A DNA stretch of 64,000 nucleotides from Acanthosepion esculentum (GCA_964036315.1 OZ038500.1:53306282-53370281), one strand, 5' to 3'. Shown: positions 1 through 11,524, counted from the stretch's first letter. Program-made: numbers and translations. The notes: generated by a model not told the origin, from the sequence alone.

Positions 1-290
1 TAGGAATACCAGGTGCTGTAAGCTTCAATAAGTGGGTGTTGTAACAAATAACTGATCAGAATTGGAAACCAGGGAGCCGAGTTCTAATTCCAGTATTGTT
101 CGTTATATTCACTTATGCACAAATACCTTTAGGAAAGGTAGGAATCCACATCTCCTCCCAGCTATGGGTTAATTAGTAGGATTTGTATCAATAAACCATT
201 ATTATCCCATAAAAATTCTTAAAATGTAAAATATTTTTCTGGCTTTAAACAACCTGCAAATGTTTGATAAGCTGTAAAAAAAAAAAAAAT
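1..290 (+). repeat. 5S rRNA-derived SINE (SINE3 type), 3' part cut by the window edge
   Basis: The first 25 bases match the last part of a 5S rRNA (GGAATACCAGGTGCTGTAAG). They are followed by the same body seen at 46372-46640: a 'gagccgagttc' motif, a 'ttcgttatattcactta' stretch, an 'agctatgggttaat' block and an 'ttctggctttaaa' tail. The copy is on the + strand and its 5S head is missing because it lies before base 1. Confidence 0.75.
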
Positions 291-1982
291 CTATCAATAT
301 ATTTCTGTATTTTCTCTACTCACAAACACTGTTAGATTTGTCAAAGTAAATTTTGGTCTGTGCAGTTAATTTGGTATTCCTTTTTAAATAAGAGTAATTG
401 GCCATGGTTAACTGTAATTGGCAGAAATGCACAACAAACAGAATTGACAAAGTTTCCAATAAACAAAAAGAAATGAACAGGGCAAAAATAGTACCAAACA
501 AACAATATATACAAGACAAAAGTAGAAAAAGCAACAGTAATGAGGCAAAAAAGTTTACAAACTAAGGGATACAAGTGATCACTGTGTTCTGACTTCAAGA
601 AGGAACAAGAATATGGCAGATTGGACTGAGAAGTGGTCTACCTTATTGGCATGGAAGAAATCCCAGCATGCAGTCATTGTGATTTGTCTATAAATTTGGG
701 GCGGGAGATGTTTATTGCAGTTATTCCTAACAGGATTGGAACCAACACTTTAAGTTCAGGTTTTTGCAATGTAGCAGGATTTAAACATTGATATTTTTTT
801 TTTTTTTTTTTCCAATATCATCTGAATTTGAAAATATCAGTGTTCATTTCATTCTTCCATACCCCGGGCAAATTTCCTTTTGCACTAATGTGTTCCCTTT
901 TATTTTACTTTTTATGAAATGTTGTTTTATTTCATCATTAATAAATGGGTAGATTATTTTTTTTGTTCACATTCTGAAAAACAATCATAAATTGAAATAT
1001 GAATATTGAGTGCATTTTTTTTTCCTGAAATATTTTTTTTGTTTTTGTTTTGTTTTTTCTTTTTGTCTCAAATTTTTTATTTTTTTTTTTTTTAAGAAAA
1101 AAAAAAATCTTGCTTTGCTCTAACTTTCACCTTAAAAAAAAGACATCTAACCTCCATTTTATAAGGAAATTAATATGGCACAAAAAAAAGCAACTCTTGA
1201 TATTTTTCTTAACTCACATTTTTAACAATTATTTTTCTCATATTTATTAAATATATTCATATTTCTTTTCATAAAAATTAATTTTTATCAATTACTAGAA
1301 ACTTGGTTCTTAAAACTTCCTCGTGATTTATTTCTAGCGAGGACAATTGCCTTTTTGCAACTTCCCAGGAAAAAAAATTAACATTGATGCCTTTGAAGGG
1401 AGTAAATTCTGTCGCATTTGTTTCTTGACTACATTAAATTTAGCAATTCTCAGAAAAGGTGCTGTTACTCATTCAATACTCAGAATTCATTGTTAGGCAC
1501 AAGTGATTAAAATGAAAGAGACCTCCCCCACCTCCAAAAAAAGTGAAGATTATTTTACAATGAATCTCCTATTCTATTAGGTTACTGCAAAATAATCAGC
1601 TTTTAACCATTAAAATTTTATATCAAGACGGTGACTAGCATAATAAAACCTGACAATATTTTTAACTATAAAAATCAATATTAACTAAACCAATGTTGGT
1701 AAAAAAAAATTTCAGGATAGACTTACATAACCAATATATAATATTAGTTTCACCTTCTATACCCTTATTAAAAATACTGATAACTAGTTTTGTACATGTT
1801 ATGCAAAGTAAGTACAATACAAATTTTTATTTATAAGTAAATTCAAGATAAAAGCCAGAGAGAAACACCTTTAATTAACATAGTATTTAATATACAGGAA
1901 TGAATAAATTTCACTAGTTTATGAGTTAATATAGTTAACTTGGCATTAATTTTTATTTATTAATTTTGTTGATTTTTCTGTT

Positions 1983-2483
1983 TTAACTTTGACCCTTTGC
2001 CTGTCCTGCGCATCACATATGATGCACAGGACATGTGATTTCCATATTCATGCATTATATATGGTGTACGCAAGCCATGATTTTAAGAGAATGGTAAAAC
2101 TAAGGATGCTTAAGAAAAGAGTCTACTATTGAATAGGATGTCTGAGGAACGGCCTAATCTAATATTTTGTACATCATATATGGCCACAGGGCACTTTCCT
2201 GTTTTCAAATTTATAATTATTGCAAAGCAACTCAGCTTATTTGGCAAATAGAATGTGCTGATATATAGTGTTTCACATAATACAAACCTGTGCATCACAT
2301 GTGATGCACAGAGCGTAGTGTAAATAACTTATGATTTGTATGGTTTTATTATGTGAAACACTATATATCAGCACATTCTATTTGCCAAATAAACTGAGTT
2401 GCCTTGCAATAGTCATAAATTTGAAAACAAGCATGAACATTTGGATAGTACATATGAAAATGCCCTTGATATGCAAAAGTTAA
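1983..2483. mobile_element. piggyBac-like non-autonomous element (MITE), copy 1
   Basis: TTAA occurs at both ends (1983-1986 and 2480-2483). The left end contains CCCTTTGCCTGTCCTG, and copy 2 (43693-44180) has the matching right end GGACAGGCAAAGGG. TTAA target sites and CCC...GGG ends are typical of the piggyBac superfamily. Inside are long inverted arms (about 2195-2290 against 2340-2435) and two short palindromes containing 'gcatcacatatgatgc'-like sequence. It has no coding capacity. The superfamily call is inferred from the ends only. Confidence 0.7.
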
Positions 2484-2554
2484 CATTACTTGCAACTGTT
2501 TTTATTGTCTATCTTTATGTACTGGACTTTCCTGATGATCATTTATTCAGTTAG

Positions 2555-2935
2555 CACATTTTGCACCGCTTTGGTCACTACTCCCCCTATTTCTGTTATA
2601 ATTGTGGTTCAAGGCAAAATAGTGCAATGGCTTGCCAGTTCCTTTTTGCACCGGGAATCTTGAGGTTACCCCCATCTCTCCTCTCAGAAGTTCCTCCCCC
2701 ACTAGTAAAGCCAGTGACCTCTGAGGCCCAGCTCCTATGCTCAGTCTGGTGACTGACTGATGGCCACTTGGTACAGATGGGTTGGGGAGAAGCATTCCAA
2801 CTATCCTCACACAGTTTAGCTTGCAGATAGATGCTGTTGACCAGGTGTGGATGTTGCAGAGCCCATGACTTCTTCACGCTGGGTGTGAGAGTTGGTGTAG
2901 GCTGTGAACCAGTTTCTGATGACATTGTGGAAATA
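2555..2935 (-). other. Unrecognised GC-richer segment with a 109-codon minus-strand ORF
   Basis: This block is clearly less AT-rich than its surroundings. It stays open on the minus strand from 2925 to 2596, giving a Ser/Thr/Pro-rich peptide beginning MSSETGSQPTPTLTPS. I see no splice sites in phase with the + strand gene and no known motif. It may be a transposon fragment or a decayed coding insertion. It is listed because its composition is anomalous. Confidence 0.25.
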
Positions 2936-3439
2936 TAATTTTCTGTTATTTAAAACTTTACAAAAAAGATATTGTTTGATTTATTTTAAATTATTTTTAG
3001 CTTGTAGAATAGTGAATACTTTTAAATTATATGTGGAAAAATGGAAATAAATGTTACTTTTTTTTTTTTTTATAATATCATTAATTATGAACATGGTCAC
3101 AATGTACTGGACATATTTGGTAATGAAGAATATATCTACTTTCATTAATGTTTATACACTATCTACAACAGCACTTAAGAACAATTTATTAGAGTAGTAT
3201 AATAAATAATCTTTGAAAATGGCTAACAATTTAACTCATTTTGAACAAGGGGGTGGCAATAAAATTGATTATTAGATTTAAAGTGGAAAAATATCAAGTG
3301 CTACTTTTTTATGTTTTTCAAAGATATTTTTATTATTTATTATTAATGCTTTATTTTATATTTTTTTCATACTTTTTTTCACATTAAAAATAAAATTGTT
3401 TTTCCCTATTTTCTTGGTTTTGTTTACCCCCTTCTAAAG

Positions 3440-3484
3440 GACAAAACTGAAGAAAGTTCTACAGGAGTTCTTAATACAGATCAA
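3440..3484 (+). CDS. Exon 1 of the window's host gene (45-nt microexon)
   Basis: A pyrimidine-rich tract ends in TTCTAAAG at 3439. A 45-nt open segment follows, then the strong donor GTAAGC at 3485. Read in phase 0 it gives DKTEESSTGVLNTDQ, acidic and Ser/Thr-rich with no stop. It ends in phase 0, exactly what the 17207 exon needs. Because its length is a multiple of three it could be skipped without changing the frame. The product is an unidentified, probably disordered segment of a larger protein whose beginning lies left of the window. The evidence is splice signals, phase and composition. No homology was tested, and a chance AG...GT pair remains possible. Confidence 0.6.
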
Positions 3485-3925
3485 GTAAGCATTGCATCCG
3501 AAATTTAATTTTGGAATGCTTAAACTCGATCTTCTTTATACCAAGGTTTCCTCTTTTGGCTCTTTTGAAGAACTAGAACCCTTACTAATAAGAATGGACA
3601 ACCAAATAAGGACCCTTAAGTATCACACTTAATTTCTGCATTTTATCTTAAAAAGCATAATTTTTCAATTATTTTTTCTTCTCTTAAATTTCTTTCTTTT
3701 ACTCTTTTTCTTTCAAAACCCCATACTATGCTTATATAGTGACAAATTATACCTGATAGTGCCATGCATCAATTTATTTAATATTCCTTTTCTAAACAAA
3801 CAAAGCTTACCTGTTCAGTTAAGAAGGAATTCAGATAATGGTCAGATGTTGGGTTTTAAACCTTTGTCTGAACACATTTTACACATAGGTACTTTGTAAT
3901 TCAGTAGTTGATGATATATTTCAAA

Positions 3926-4160
3926 CTAGTTTTGAGACAAGTTTTGTCTACTTATTTTCAACTGGATCCTTTCATATTCATGGATGAGCTTTTTGGTGTC
4001 ATTATTAAAGGAAGAGAGAAAATTACCATGTTGATAAATATGTATCAACACGGTAATTTTCTCTTTTCTTTTAATAATGACACCAAAAAGCACATACATG
4101 AATATGAAAGAATACAATTCAAAATAAGTAGGCAAAACATGTCTTAATGAAAACATGCTG

Positions 4161-4201
<41 letters not shown>

Positions 4202-4260
4202 ATATATATATCTATATATATATATATATATAGGCAGCATGTTTTCATTGTTAGAGACAC
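3926..4260. repeat. Long near-perfect hairpin followed by a second palindrome around (TA)n
   Basis: About 100 bases (3940-4037) are repeated in inverted order at about 4043-4142 with only a few mismatches and a loop of a few bases near 4040. The central arms are GAGAAAATTACCATGTTGAT against ATCAACACGGTAATTTTCTC. Immediately downstream, TGAAAACATGCTGCC (about 4148) is the inverted complement of GGCAGCATGTTTTCA (about 4233), with a (TA)n loop. It could be a fold-back transposon or a hairpin RNA source; no coding is convincing. Confidence 0.85.
4164..4232. repeat. (TA)n microsatellite with TC interruptions
   Basis: Alternating TA with two 'tatc' interruptions. It forms the loop of the second palindrome described at 3926-4260. 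Confidence 0.95.
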
Positions 4261-4677
4261 ACATATAAGCAGCATATCTTTATACAAACATGTTTCATTC
4301 AGCTCGCTTCAGGTGAGTTCAATTACTTTCCAGTAATTTCCTTCTTTCTTTCTAGACATATTGTGTCTACTTATTTTTATACTAATCCATCCCAGTTGTC
4401 TAATCAGTTTCTTGATGTTAAGATGAAATTCATCAAGGAAGACACTGTAGTTTTTTTAACCCATGTACTTTCAACCTTTTTCCAAGATCATTTTCAGGAG
4501 TAAATTACAAAGATAAATCTACTGTAACTGATAAAATCTGCATTCCATTGTGATGGTGATTTTTAAAAACACATGTGAACACATTCTGTTATAGTTATTT
4601 TAGAATTACCCCAGAAGATGATCTTATAAAAGGTTGAAAGTACTTGGGTTTTTAAAAAAAAACTACGGTGACTTTGA

Positions 4678-4711
<34 letters not shown>

Positions 4712-5523
4712 TCTTTGGACTGCAATTTTTATTTAATTCAGGTTTTGTTAAACAAGACTGACAAGGTACTTTGTTTGTTTTTTTTTAAGTTTTTTTTTTA
4801 TACAAGTGTCTTCGTTTCTGGACTTAATGAATGTTAAAATTTGTCCCCAAGTTTGTTGGTTCCGAATGCTTTCAGCTTATAAAAAAAAGTAAAAATATAA
4901 CCCTTAATAACATTATGATCATGGCTACAATATTCTGGCCATATTTGAAAATTAAAAATATATCTACTGTCAGCAACTTTTATACCAACAACAATAGCAT
5001 TTACATGCCATTTCTTATAGTTTAGAAGAGTAGACTTAAGATTTGAAAATTATAGAAGCTTTGAAGAGAGTCTGTCTTACCATATCAGTGTCTAGACTAG
5101 TGTTTCTGTCAAAATTCATATTTAATTAGCCCAATGAAGAAAAAAAAGAAAACTGGCCATCAGCTATCACAAACATTCAATGCACATCTATCAGTAGTAG
5201 TAGTAGTAATTTCTCTACAATATTTGCCCAAAGAATCTCAAAAGAAGAGGTAGTTAAACTGTCCAATATCCAGCAAACAAAATCAATCACATTATCTACT
5301 CATATTTATCAACAAACGGCACTATCCTCTTGATCTATCTGTCATCTAATAATCTAATGTATATTTAATCTTTGCATGTATTACGTCACCTAACAAATGT
5401 AAATGTATGAAAAAGAAATGATATGTTGATTGTCAAGGCATGCACTATTTATAAAGTATCTATTTTTTTCCTGAAAGCCATATATTTGCAGTGTTTCCAT
5501 GTAATAAGAAACATAATGGACTT

Positions 5524-5575
5524 TAGATCTGACATGCTTTTAGACCTCTCAGCCATGGAGTGCACTTCAGATCTA
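5524..5575 (-). repeat. tRNA-Ser-like SINE head fragment
   Basis: The minus strand reads ATGGCTGAGAGGTCTAAAAG, a serine-tRNA-type A box (TGGCNGAGNGG), followed by GCATGTCAGATCTAA. The same order occurs at 60917-60990 (+) and, degenerate, at 7532-7616 (-). No B box remains here, so this is a truncated SINE head, not a functional tRNA. Confidence 0.5.
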
Positions 5576-5955
5576 ATGAGTTTTCTATAATTGACTTTAC
5601 ATGTCAGTCATACAGGCTTTCTTAGTAATGAGATAAAAACATTACTCAACACTTGTAATCAATTGGTTTTTGTATTACCATAATAGAATATCTCATTACT
5701 AATGAGTGAATAACAAGCTGCTAATACAATGATTTTTATTTTTGTTTCATGCTTGTTTTCTATGAGTATTTTTGCTTTTAATTATTTAAAAACTAGGCTT
5801 ATTTCTTTAGAGTTGAGTAGATAAAAATTGCAGATTATTTCTGCTGATAATAAAGGGTGTTCCAATAACTTAGACTGATTTTAAATGTGAAGTTTAAGCA
5901 TCTGATGATTTTTTTTTTTCTTTCAGATTTAACAACTTCTTTGGCAATTTCAACC

Positions 5956-6075
5956 ATGGAAAGATTAACAATCAAACAACGTGTGAAAGTTATCGAAGCC
6001 TATTACGAAAATGGACGTTCAAACAGAAATGCATTTTGTGCACTTCACAATTTATTTATATTTTTGACAACATAA
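5956..6075 (+). pseudogene. Mariner-like transposase N-terminal fragment, plus arm
   Basis: The peptide starts MERLTIKQRVKVIEAYYENG and runs into an unrelated stop after about 40 residues. It corresponds to the first helices of a mariner-type DNA-binding domain, which recognises the terminal repeat. The remainder of the transposase is absent because the element folds back into its inverted second arm. Confidence 0.7.
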
Positions 6076-6339
6076 TCGACCAAACGAGAGTACAATTGGA
6101 AACGATGTAACATTGTTGTGGAGAGGTTCAATTCCTGCACATGATGATGAATAGAGGTGTCTGGATTTTCGGCCGCATTCTCGTGCATTGCAGCAATGTT
6201 TTCCAGCTGAACGGCATAGACGAGCACACAATGGTGTCTTCACATGTGCAACCGACCCAGTTTGTTTGAATTTACGAACAGTTTTTCCAATTGCACTCTT
6301 GAAATTTTTAACACGCTGTTTGATTGTTAATCTTTCCAT
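6052..6339 (-). pseudogene. Mariner-like transposase N-terminal fragment, minus arm, frameshifted
   Basis: It starts MERLTIKQRVKNFKSAIGK on the minus strand. A deletion follows VAHVKTP. The downstream homology (TSIHHHVQELNLSTTMLHRF) lies in another frame at 6045-6227. It covers the paired helix-turn-helix DNA-binding region and lacks all catalytic aspartates. It is the longer of the two inverted copies in this fold-back element. Confidence 0.7.
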
Positions 6340-7531
6340 GGTTGAAATTGCCGAAGACTTAAATTGTTAAATCTGGAAAAAAAAGAAAAAAAGCGTTAGG
6401 CGCCTAAACTTAGTTTGCATTTAAAATCAGTCCAAGTTATTGGAACACCCTTTATAACCAGTGCAATTGCAATATTACTTAAATAATTAAATCGACATAG
6501 AAAATGACTGTTGGTAATGTTTTTTTTTTACTGTTTGTTTAATACAAGGGCCACTCAAGGTAGAGAATTACAGAGAGAGATTTGTAAAGAGGCAGTAAGA
6601 AATATTTTATAAGGAGTTTAAGATAGATATCAATTGATCCTGGACTTAGAGACCAAGAAAAATCCTCTTGGGAGTTTCTTCCTCAAAGTATTTCTGGGAA
6701 AGAAGCTGTCTGAATAGAACTTACTCCTTATCTAAGGAACACAAAGGGAATGGAAATGGTTTGCCCCTGTGAAAATGACATGGTGGTCCTAGCTTTGACG
6801 GTCTGAGCTGGTAAAACTAAGGAATGTGACTCATTTGAATATCAACCATAATAATAGTGATATAGTGAGATGATAGTAACGTTTAGTTTGTGGAATAAGG
6901 GTTTGAAAGTTGGAGAATAATTCATCACCCACCAGGCTGCATAAGCACTTTTGAACTCTATTTGATAAACAGGTTAATTTTTATGTTTTAATTGTTATTA
7001 TTGCACCTTGAGACCATTGAATTAAGTACACATTTTTAATGCTTTCACTGCTGCATCATTATAGCACTGTTGCCTGGCTGTGCTGGCCCAATTCAAAGAA
7101 AAATAGGAAACTGCCATTTACTGAAAATAAATGTCTGTAAAGATGCTGATGGTGATTTCTCATAGTCACTGGCATTTTGATTTTGATCAAATACGCTTCA
7201 GCTAAATGGCACCACCCCCATTTTGATGTATGTCTATAATAGTTTGAAAATAGTACTAAGAGCTAGTTCGTTTATAAAGCAAACACTAGTGACTGATATT
7301 TGTTAGTGTCTTATCAACACACACGCACACACACACACACTGTGTGTGTGTATTTCTAAAGAATGGAATGGATTTTTTATTTATTAATTTGCCAGATTTT
7401 TTTTACTTAAATGTTACTTTTTAGCAGATATTCATATTTGAGTAGATGTTCCATTTATTTATTAAACAGTATATTTATTTATTTTCATCTGCCGGGTTAA
7501 ATATTTTGAGAAATCTTATTAGAAAAATATA

Positions 7532-7616
7532 CACTCTCCGGCAGGATTCGAACCTGTGTTCCCCTAAGGGAAACCGTCATTAGATTTCACATGCTTTGAC
7601 CTCTTGGCTACAGAGT
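7532..7616 (-). repeat. tRNA-Ser-like sequence (SINE head or tRNA pseudogene)
   Basis: The minus strand carries an A box, TAGCCAAGAGGTCAAAGC, and a perfect B box, GGTTCGAATCC, separated by a long variable-arm hairpin (TTTCCCTTAGGGGAA). This layout and the 85-nt length are those of tRNA-Ser. The acceptor stem is only partly paired and the anticodon stem is poor, so a functional tRNA is unlikely. It lies beside a (TA)n tract. Confidence 0.6.
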
Positions 7617-7624
7617 ACATTGAG

Positions 7625-7708
<84 letters not shown>
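7625..7708. repeat. (TA)n microsatellite
   Basis: More than 80 bases of uninterrupted alternating TA. Confidence 0.98.
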
Positions 7709-7710
<2 letters not shown>

Positions 7711-8231
7711 CAGCAGGCAATATAAATTTTGTAGAGATGTAGAAGTACATATCCATAGCAGCAGAAAGAAATGTTAATTGCATATTATAAAGCATTATTT
7801 TATCAAGAGAATTGTTTTCTTTTGTCAGGAGGGGAAATACTTGTAAGTGTTGAGGCACTGAAAAGTTCTCGGTCCAAACAAGAAACCTGTTCAGGAAAAA
7901 AAATTGTTTTATCCCTTGGTGGTCAGTTTTTGAGAATAGATTGGCCTGAGAACTTTTTAGCATCTTGTAAAGATTTTTGTTGCCTTTTCCTTCCTATTAA
8001 AATTCTGTCTGCAAATCCAAATCATCTTCAAGCTACATGGTTCCATGCCGATGTCGTTTTAGCCATTATCGAACTTTCTAACACCGCACACAAAAAGTAA
8101 CAAAAGTCGAATTATACAGTAGCTGCTTGACTTCTGCCTCCATTTTTGTTTTTTCGTTTTTGTTTTTTTTGTTTTACTCCTTTGTTGCTCAAGTTATATT
8201 TCATTTGACCATTACTTGATCTTTTTATTAT

Positions 8232-8714
8232 TGCAGTATATACTCGTGTATAAGTCTACTTCATGTATAGTCCAAACCCTGAATTTTTTTGTGAAAAACT
8301 TGATTTTTTTTCATATTGTTTGTGTATAATGCACCCACTCCAACCCACCACCCAGCTTCTGAACAATACTAGTAAACCTATCATAGTCAAATATTGCAGT
8401 ACTGGGCATCATCCAAAACATGTGTTTTTTTTAGCAATGGAAGGCAGGCTAAAAGAGCTTACCTGTACTGTTAAGGTTAACCAAAGGTACTTTAAGAACG
8501 TAGGCCCACCAGATAGGTTATGATCACCAAATATTTGCGTGAATTTTAACCCTTCCAGAAAGTATAGTGCAACTGATCACCAAAAATGCATCATTTTTAT
8601 TCTCTTCAAAAAATTACCTGTGTATAGTATGACTTCTCCACTCCTCTATTTTTTATGTTAAAAAAAAAAAGAAATTATCATAAAATCTTACACTATGCTC
8701 GAGTATACATGGCA
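8232..8714. mobile_element. Non-autonomous DNA element with TATACTCG-type inverted ends
   Basis: The left end GTATATACTCGTGTATAAG is mirrored at the right end by a sequence whose complement reads CCATGTATACTCGAGCATA. The ends are related to those at 24540-25108. There is no transposase, and the superfamily is not assigned. Confidence 0.5.
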
Positions 8715-8859
8715 TTATTATTATTAGGGTTAGATTATTTTTTGAAATCACCCTAGCAAGAAATTTCAATATTTTGAGTCTGCATCTTTATAATGATGAT
8801 TGTCATCTTTCAAATACGATGTACCATACAGGGAGATAATCCATGATTTTATGGTCTTC

Positions 8860-8995
8860 CATACCACCCCCAGCTATGGGTTAAATGATTTGTATCTGGA
8901 AAAATCATTATCTCCAAAATATTAATACAATATTTTTTCACGCACGCACACACAATATTTTTACAATCCAAAATACGGCTTTAAATAAACCACAA
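8860..8995 (+). repeat. 5S-type SINE body fragment
   Basis: It contains 'cccccagctatgggttaaat', 'atcattatct' and 'cggctttaaataa' in the same order as the SINE bodies at 1-290 and 46372-46640. The 5S head is missing and a CA-rich insertion splits the tail. Confidence 0.6.
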
Positions 8996-9302
8996 ATCTC
9001 CCCCCTCCCAAAAAAAAAACAATGTCTTGAATGGATTTATGCTTGGTGTCATCAATTATACTTGAATCTCCCCCTCAAGACCAAAACTAATTTTCAATTT
9101 TTTTTATATTTAATTGGACTTCTTGGTTTGGACCAACACTCATCAGAATCCATTAGGATTGTTAATGTTTTAAATAAAAATGAAAGTGGATAACTCTTTC
9201 ACTTGGATTTAATTAGATAGCAGTTAGTATTTCAAGTACCCTTTGATAATCTGGAATTAAAAGGGGGGGTAGATTTACAGAAATTTTACCTGTATTGTTT
9301 CA

Positions 9303-9334
<32 letters not shown>

Positions 9335-9814
9335 TCTCATTTCTGTCAGTGTAGTACACAGTTTCATTAATTTTCCTGTGCGTTGTAGATCTTTTTTTAT
9401 TTCCTTTGAGCGCATTCCTCAGTCCTATTTCTAAACTTCTATACACATCTGCCTCCACCACCTTCCAAGCTCTCACTTTCTAGTGGAATATAAACTGAAT
9501 TGTAATAATTTGCTGATTAACAGCTGCTGCTTCCATCTTTGAGTCACCAATACTTCTCCAAAAGCCTTCCATATCTGCCTATTTCTTGTTTATCAAATAG
9601 AAGAAATAGACAACAAAAAGTATTAGATTTTCATTTTACTCTCATGTATCATTTACAAACCTTTTTTTTTTCTCTCCATACACTCATTTTTTTCCTCATC
9701 TGTCTTTCTCATCTCTAACATACATACATAAAAAAATTCTAATTTTACTGCCTAATTTAAAATGTTAGGTATTAAATCTTTACAAAGTTGTAAAATTAAG
9801 AAATCAAATGTCTA

Positions 9815-10207
9815 TTGTCAAGTTCACACTCTTCCTTGTTGTTTTGACTAGGTGTATAGGTTTATCCCTTGTTTCCTGTTTAGGATTGGCTTTCCAGTTG
9901 ATTCTCAAATCTATTTCAACTCTATACTTCTGATGTTTCCACCTGAACTCAAAAATTTTATTCACTATTTATTTTTTATTTATTTTCCTTTAATAAAAGT
10001 AGATAGGTAGGTTAACCTATCATCCGATTCACACTCCTCTCTGGTTTTTTGAATAGGAGTACAGGCTTATCCTTTATTTTCTGTTTAGGATTGGTTTTCT
10101 GAAGTCTTTTTCATTCCATTTCACTCCAAGTAGCCATTTGCATCTTAGTGTCATTAAGGCCTTGCTCAGGATGATTTGATTAAAAAAGATTTAAAAAAAA
10201 AAAAAAG
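9815..10207 (+). repeat. Two adjacent copies of a SINE-like repeat with a LINE-type tail
   Basis: Blocks at about 9815-9960 and 9996-10207 share 'ttcacactc', 'tttatccctt/ttatccttta' and 'cctgtttaggattgg' with the copies at 14316 and 56622. The second block ends 'catcttagtgtcatta' and a poly(A)-rich tail. That ending matches the 3' end of the LINE at 47199-47733 read on its own strand. Confidence 0.6.
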
Positions 10208-11524
10208 ATGCCTAACAAATTTGTAAAATTGAATCAGCTAAAGTGAATGGTTAGCTATTTTGAGTTAGTCTTGTGACCAAACATACATTGCCAAGGGAGA
10301 TTACTCATCAAATTCATCTAGATTTGGACAAGAGAGCAAACATTTTTATGTGTGCTTTTAATTTAATACTTTTTTGTTGCAAAAGCTATTTCAAGATACA
10401 TAAATTATATAAAAGCATTCTTCCATTTTCTTCTTCCAATGTTTAGGAAATTTTAATGATTAAATTATTTTTTGTTTTAATGGAAACTTTGTGTGTTTTT
10501 TTTTGTTTGTTTTTTGTTTTTGTTTTTTAATTTTTCCTCTAAAAAGGATCATTGGTAAGGAGTTCAAAACATGATACTATAATATTTTTAAAATTTTGTC
10601 AGTTGCCGTCATTTTAATCTCCACAAAAGAAAACTTTCCTAATAAAGAAAAAAAATATTCCTTATATCTGATAACCCCAGCAATATTTACTCTCTCCCTC
10701 TCTTGCCTTGATAATCTCACCCCTAATGTTGTTAAACTTCCAGCATTCTGTTTGTCTTCCCCATGAAAAACATTTTCTTTTATGAGAAGAGGGTGCAAGT
10801 GACTGCAAATATATCTGCTTTTTGTTTTGTTTTTTTTTTTTAATTATTATTATTTTTTATCTTTATAGCTCTGTCCCCATCTTCTTCTTTCTCTTCTGAG
10901 CTGTTGTGTGCGTGTCTTGCTTTTACAAATTTTGTCAACGTGAAAATGTTTCTTTTGCATTTCAGTCTTCTCAGCCCAGAAAAAAAACAGTAACGGTACT
11001 TTTCAACCTGGTTTATATTTAATGAATTTTTTTTTTCTTCTTTCTGCACAAAAAAAATATCTCTTTAGTCTTCTAATGCAAATGTTTGTTGGCCTTAACA
11101 TAGATTGCTTTTTCCATATTATTATTATTATTTAATATAAGGAAAAAAGCTTTCAAACTCATTTACTTAAATTTGTCTCATCTATTCACTATCCATTCTT
11201 TATGTGTGTGTGCGTGTGTTTGCTTGCATCTGTTACTAAAACCATTCCAATTCACTGTTGGATTGTCTTATTTCTCATAAAACAATGGATAACATTATTT
11301 ATTTAAGGATTGCTTTAAAGAACATTTTTCTTGCACACATCTCTTTCCACCACTGTTTCTTGTATTCATGTTTTAAAAAAAGTATGTTAAAAGGAAAACA
11401 CAGAGTATCCCCCCATGAAAACATCAATACACACATTCTTAAAATCAGCTATAGCTATTACTAGAAAGTCAAGCACTTTCTAGACATTGACATAGTATTA
11501 AATGATTAAATAATTTGTTTGAAT

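Larger units (their letters stand above)
1..3439 (+). other. Intron (left part) upstream of the first recognised exon
   Basis: AT-rich non-coding DNA with no exon I can support. It holds the 3' part of a 5S-type SINE (1-290), a piggyBac-like MITE (1983-2483), an unexplained GC-richer segment (2555-2935) and many T and A runs. A pyrimidine tract ending in AG at 3439 closes it. The 5' end of this intron lies outside the window. Confidence 0.6.
5853..6452. mobile_element. Fold-back Tc1/mariner-type element, two 5' ends head to tail in opposite orientation
   Basis: The ends are inverted repeats beginning AAGGGTGTTCCAATAACTT, flanked by TA on both sides (5851-5852, 6453-6454). Each arm carries the start of the same transposase, MERLTIKQRVK, on the + strand at 5956 and on the minus strand near 6339. 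The minus arm continues with NFKSAIGKTVRKFKQTGSV and, in another frame, with ENPDTSIHHHVQELNLSTT, a typical helix-turn-helix part of mariner-like transposases. Both arms also keep a pyrimidine tract plus AG just before the coding start. No DDE catalytic region is left, so the element cannot move by itself. Confidence 0.85.

Noticed and set aside
3908..4264. Open frames of 79 and 112 codons on opposite strands
   Set aside because: They are mirror images caused by the long hairpin and run into (TA)n. Not genes.
7532..7616. Functional tRNA-Ser gene
   Set aside because: The acceptor and anticodon stems are poorly paired, and similar broken heads occur elsewhere, so a SINE head is more likely.
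7580..8100. Overlapping open frames of 127 and 109 codons
   Set aside because: One is mostly Tyr-Ile from (TA)n. The other spans an inverted repeat motif and has no domain or splice support.
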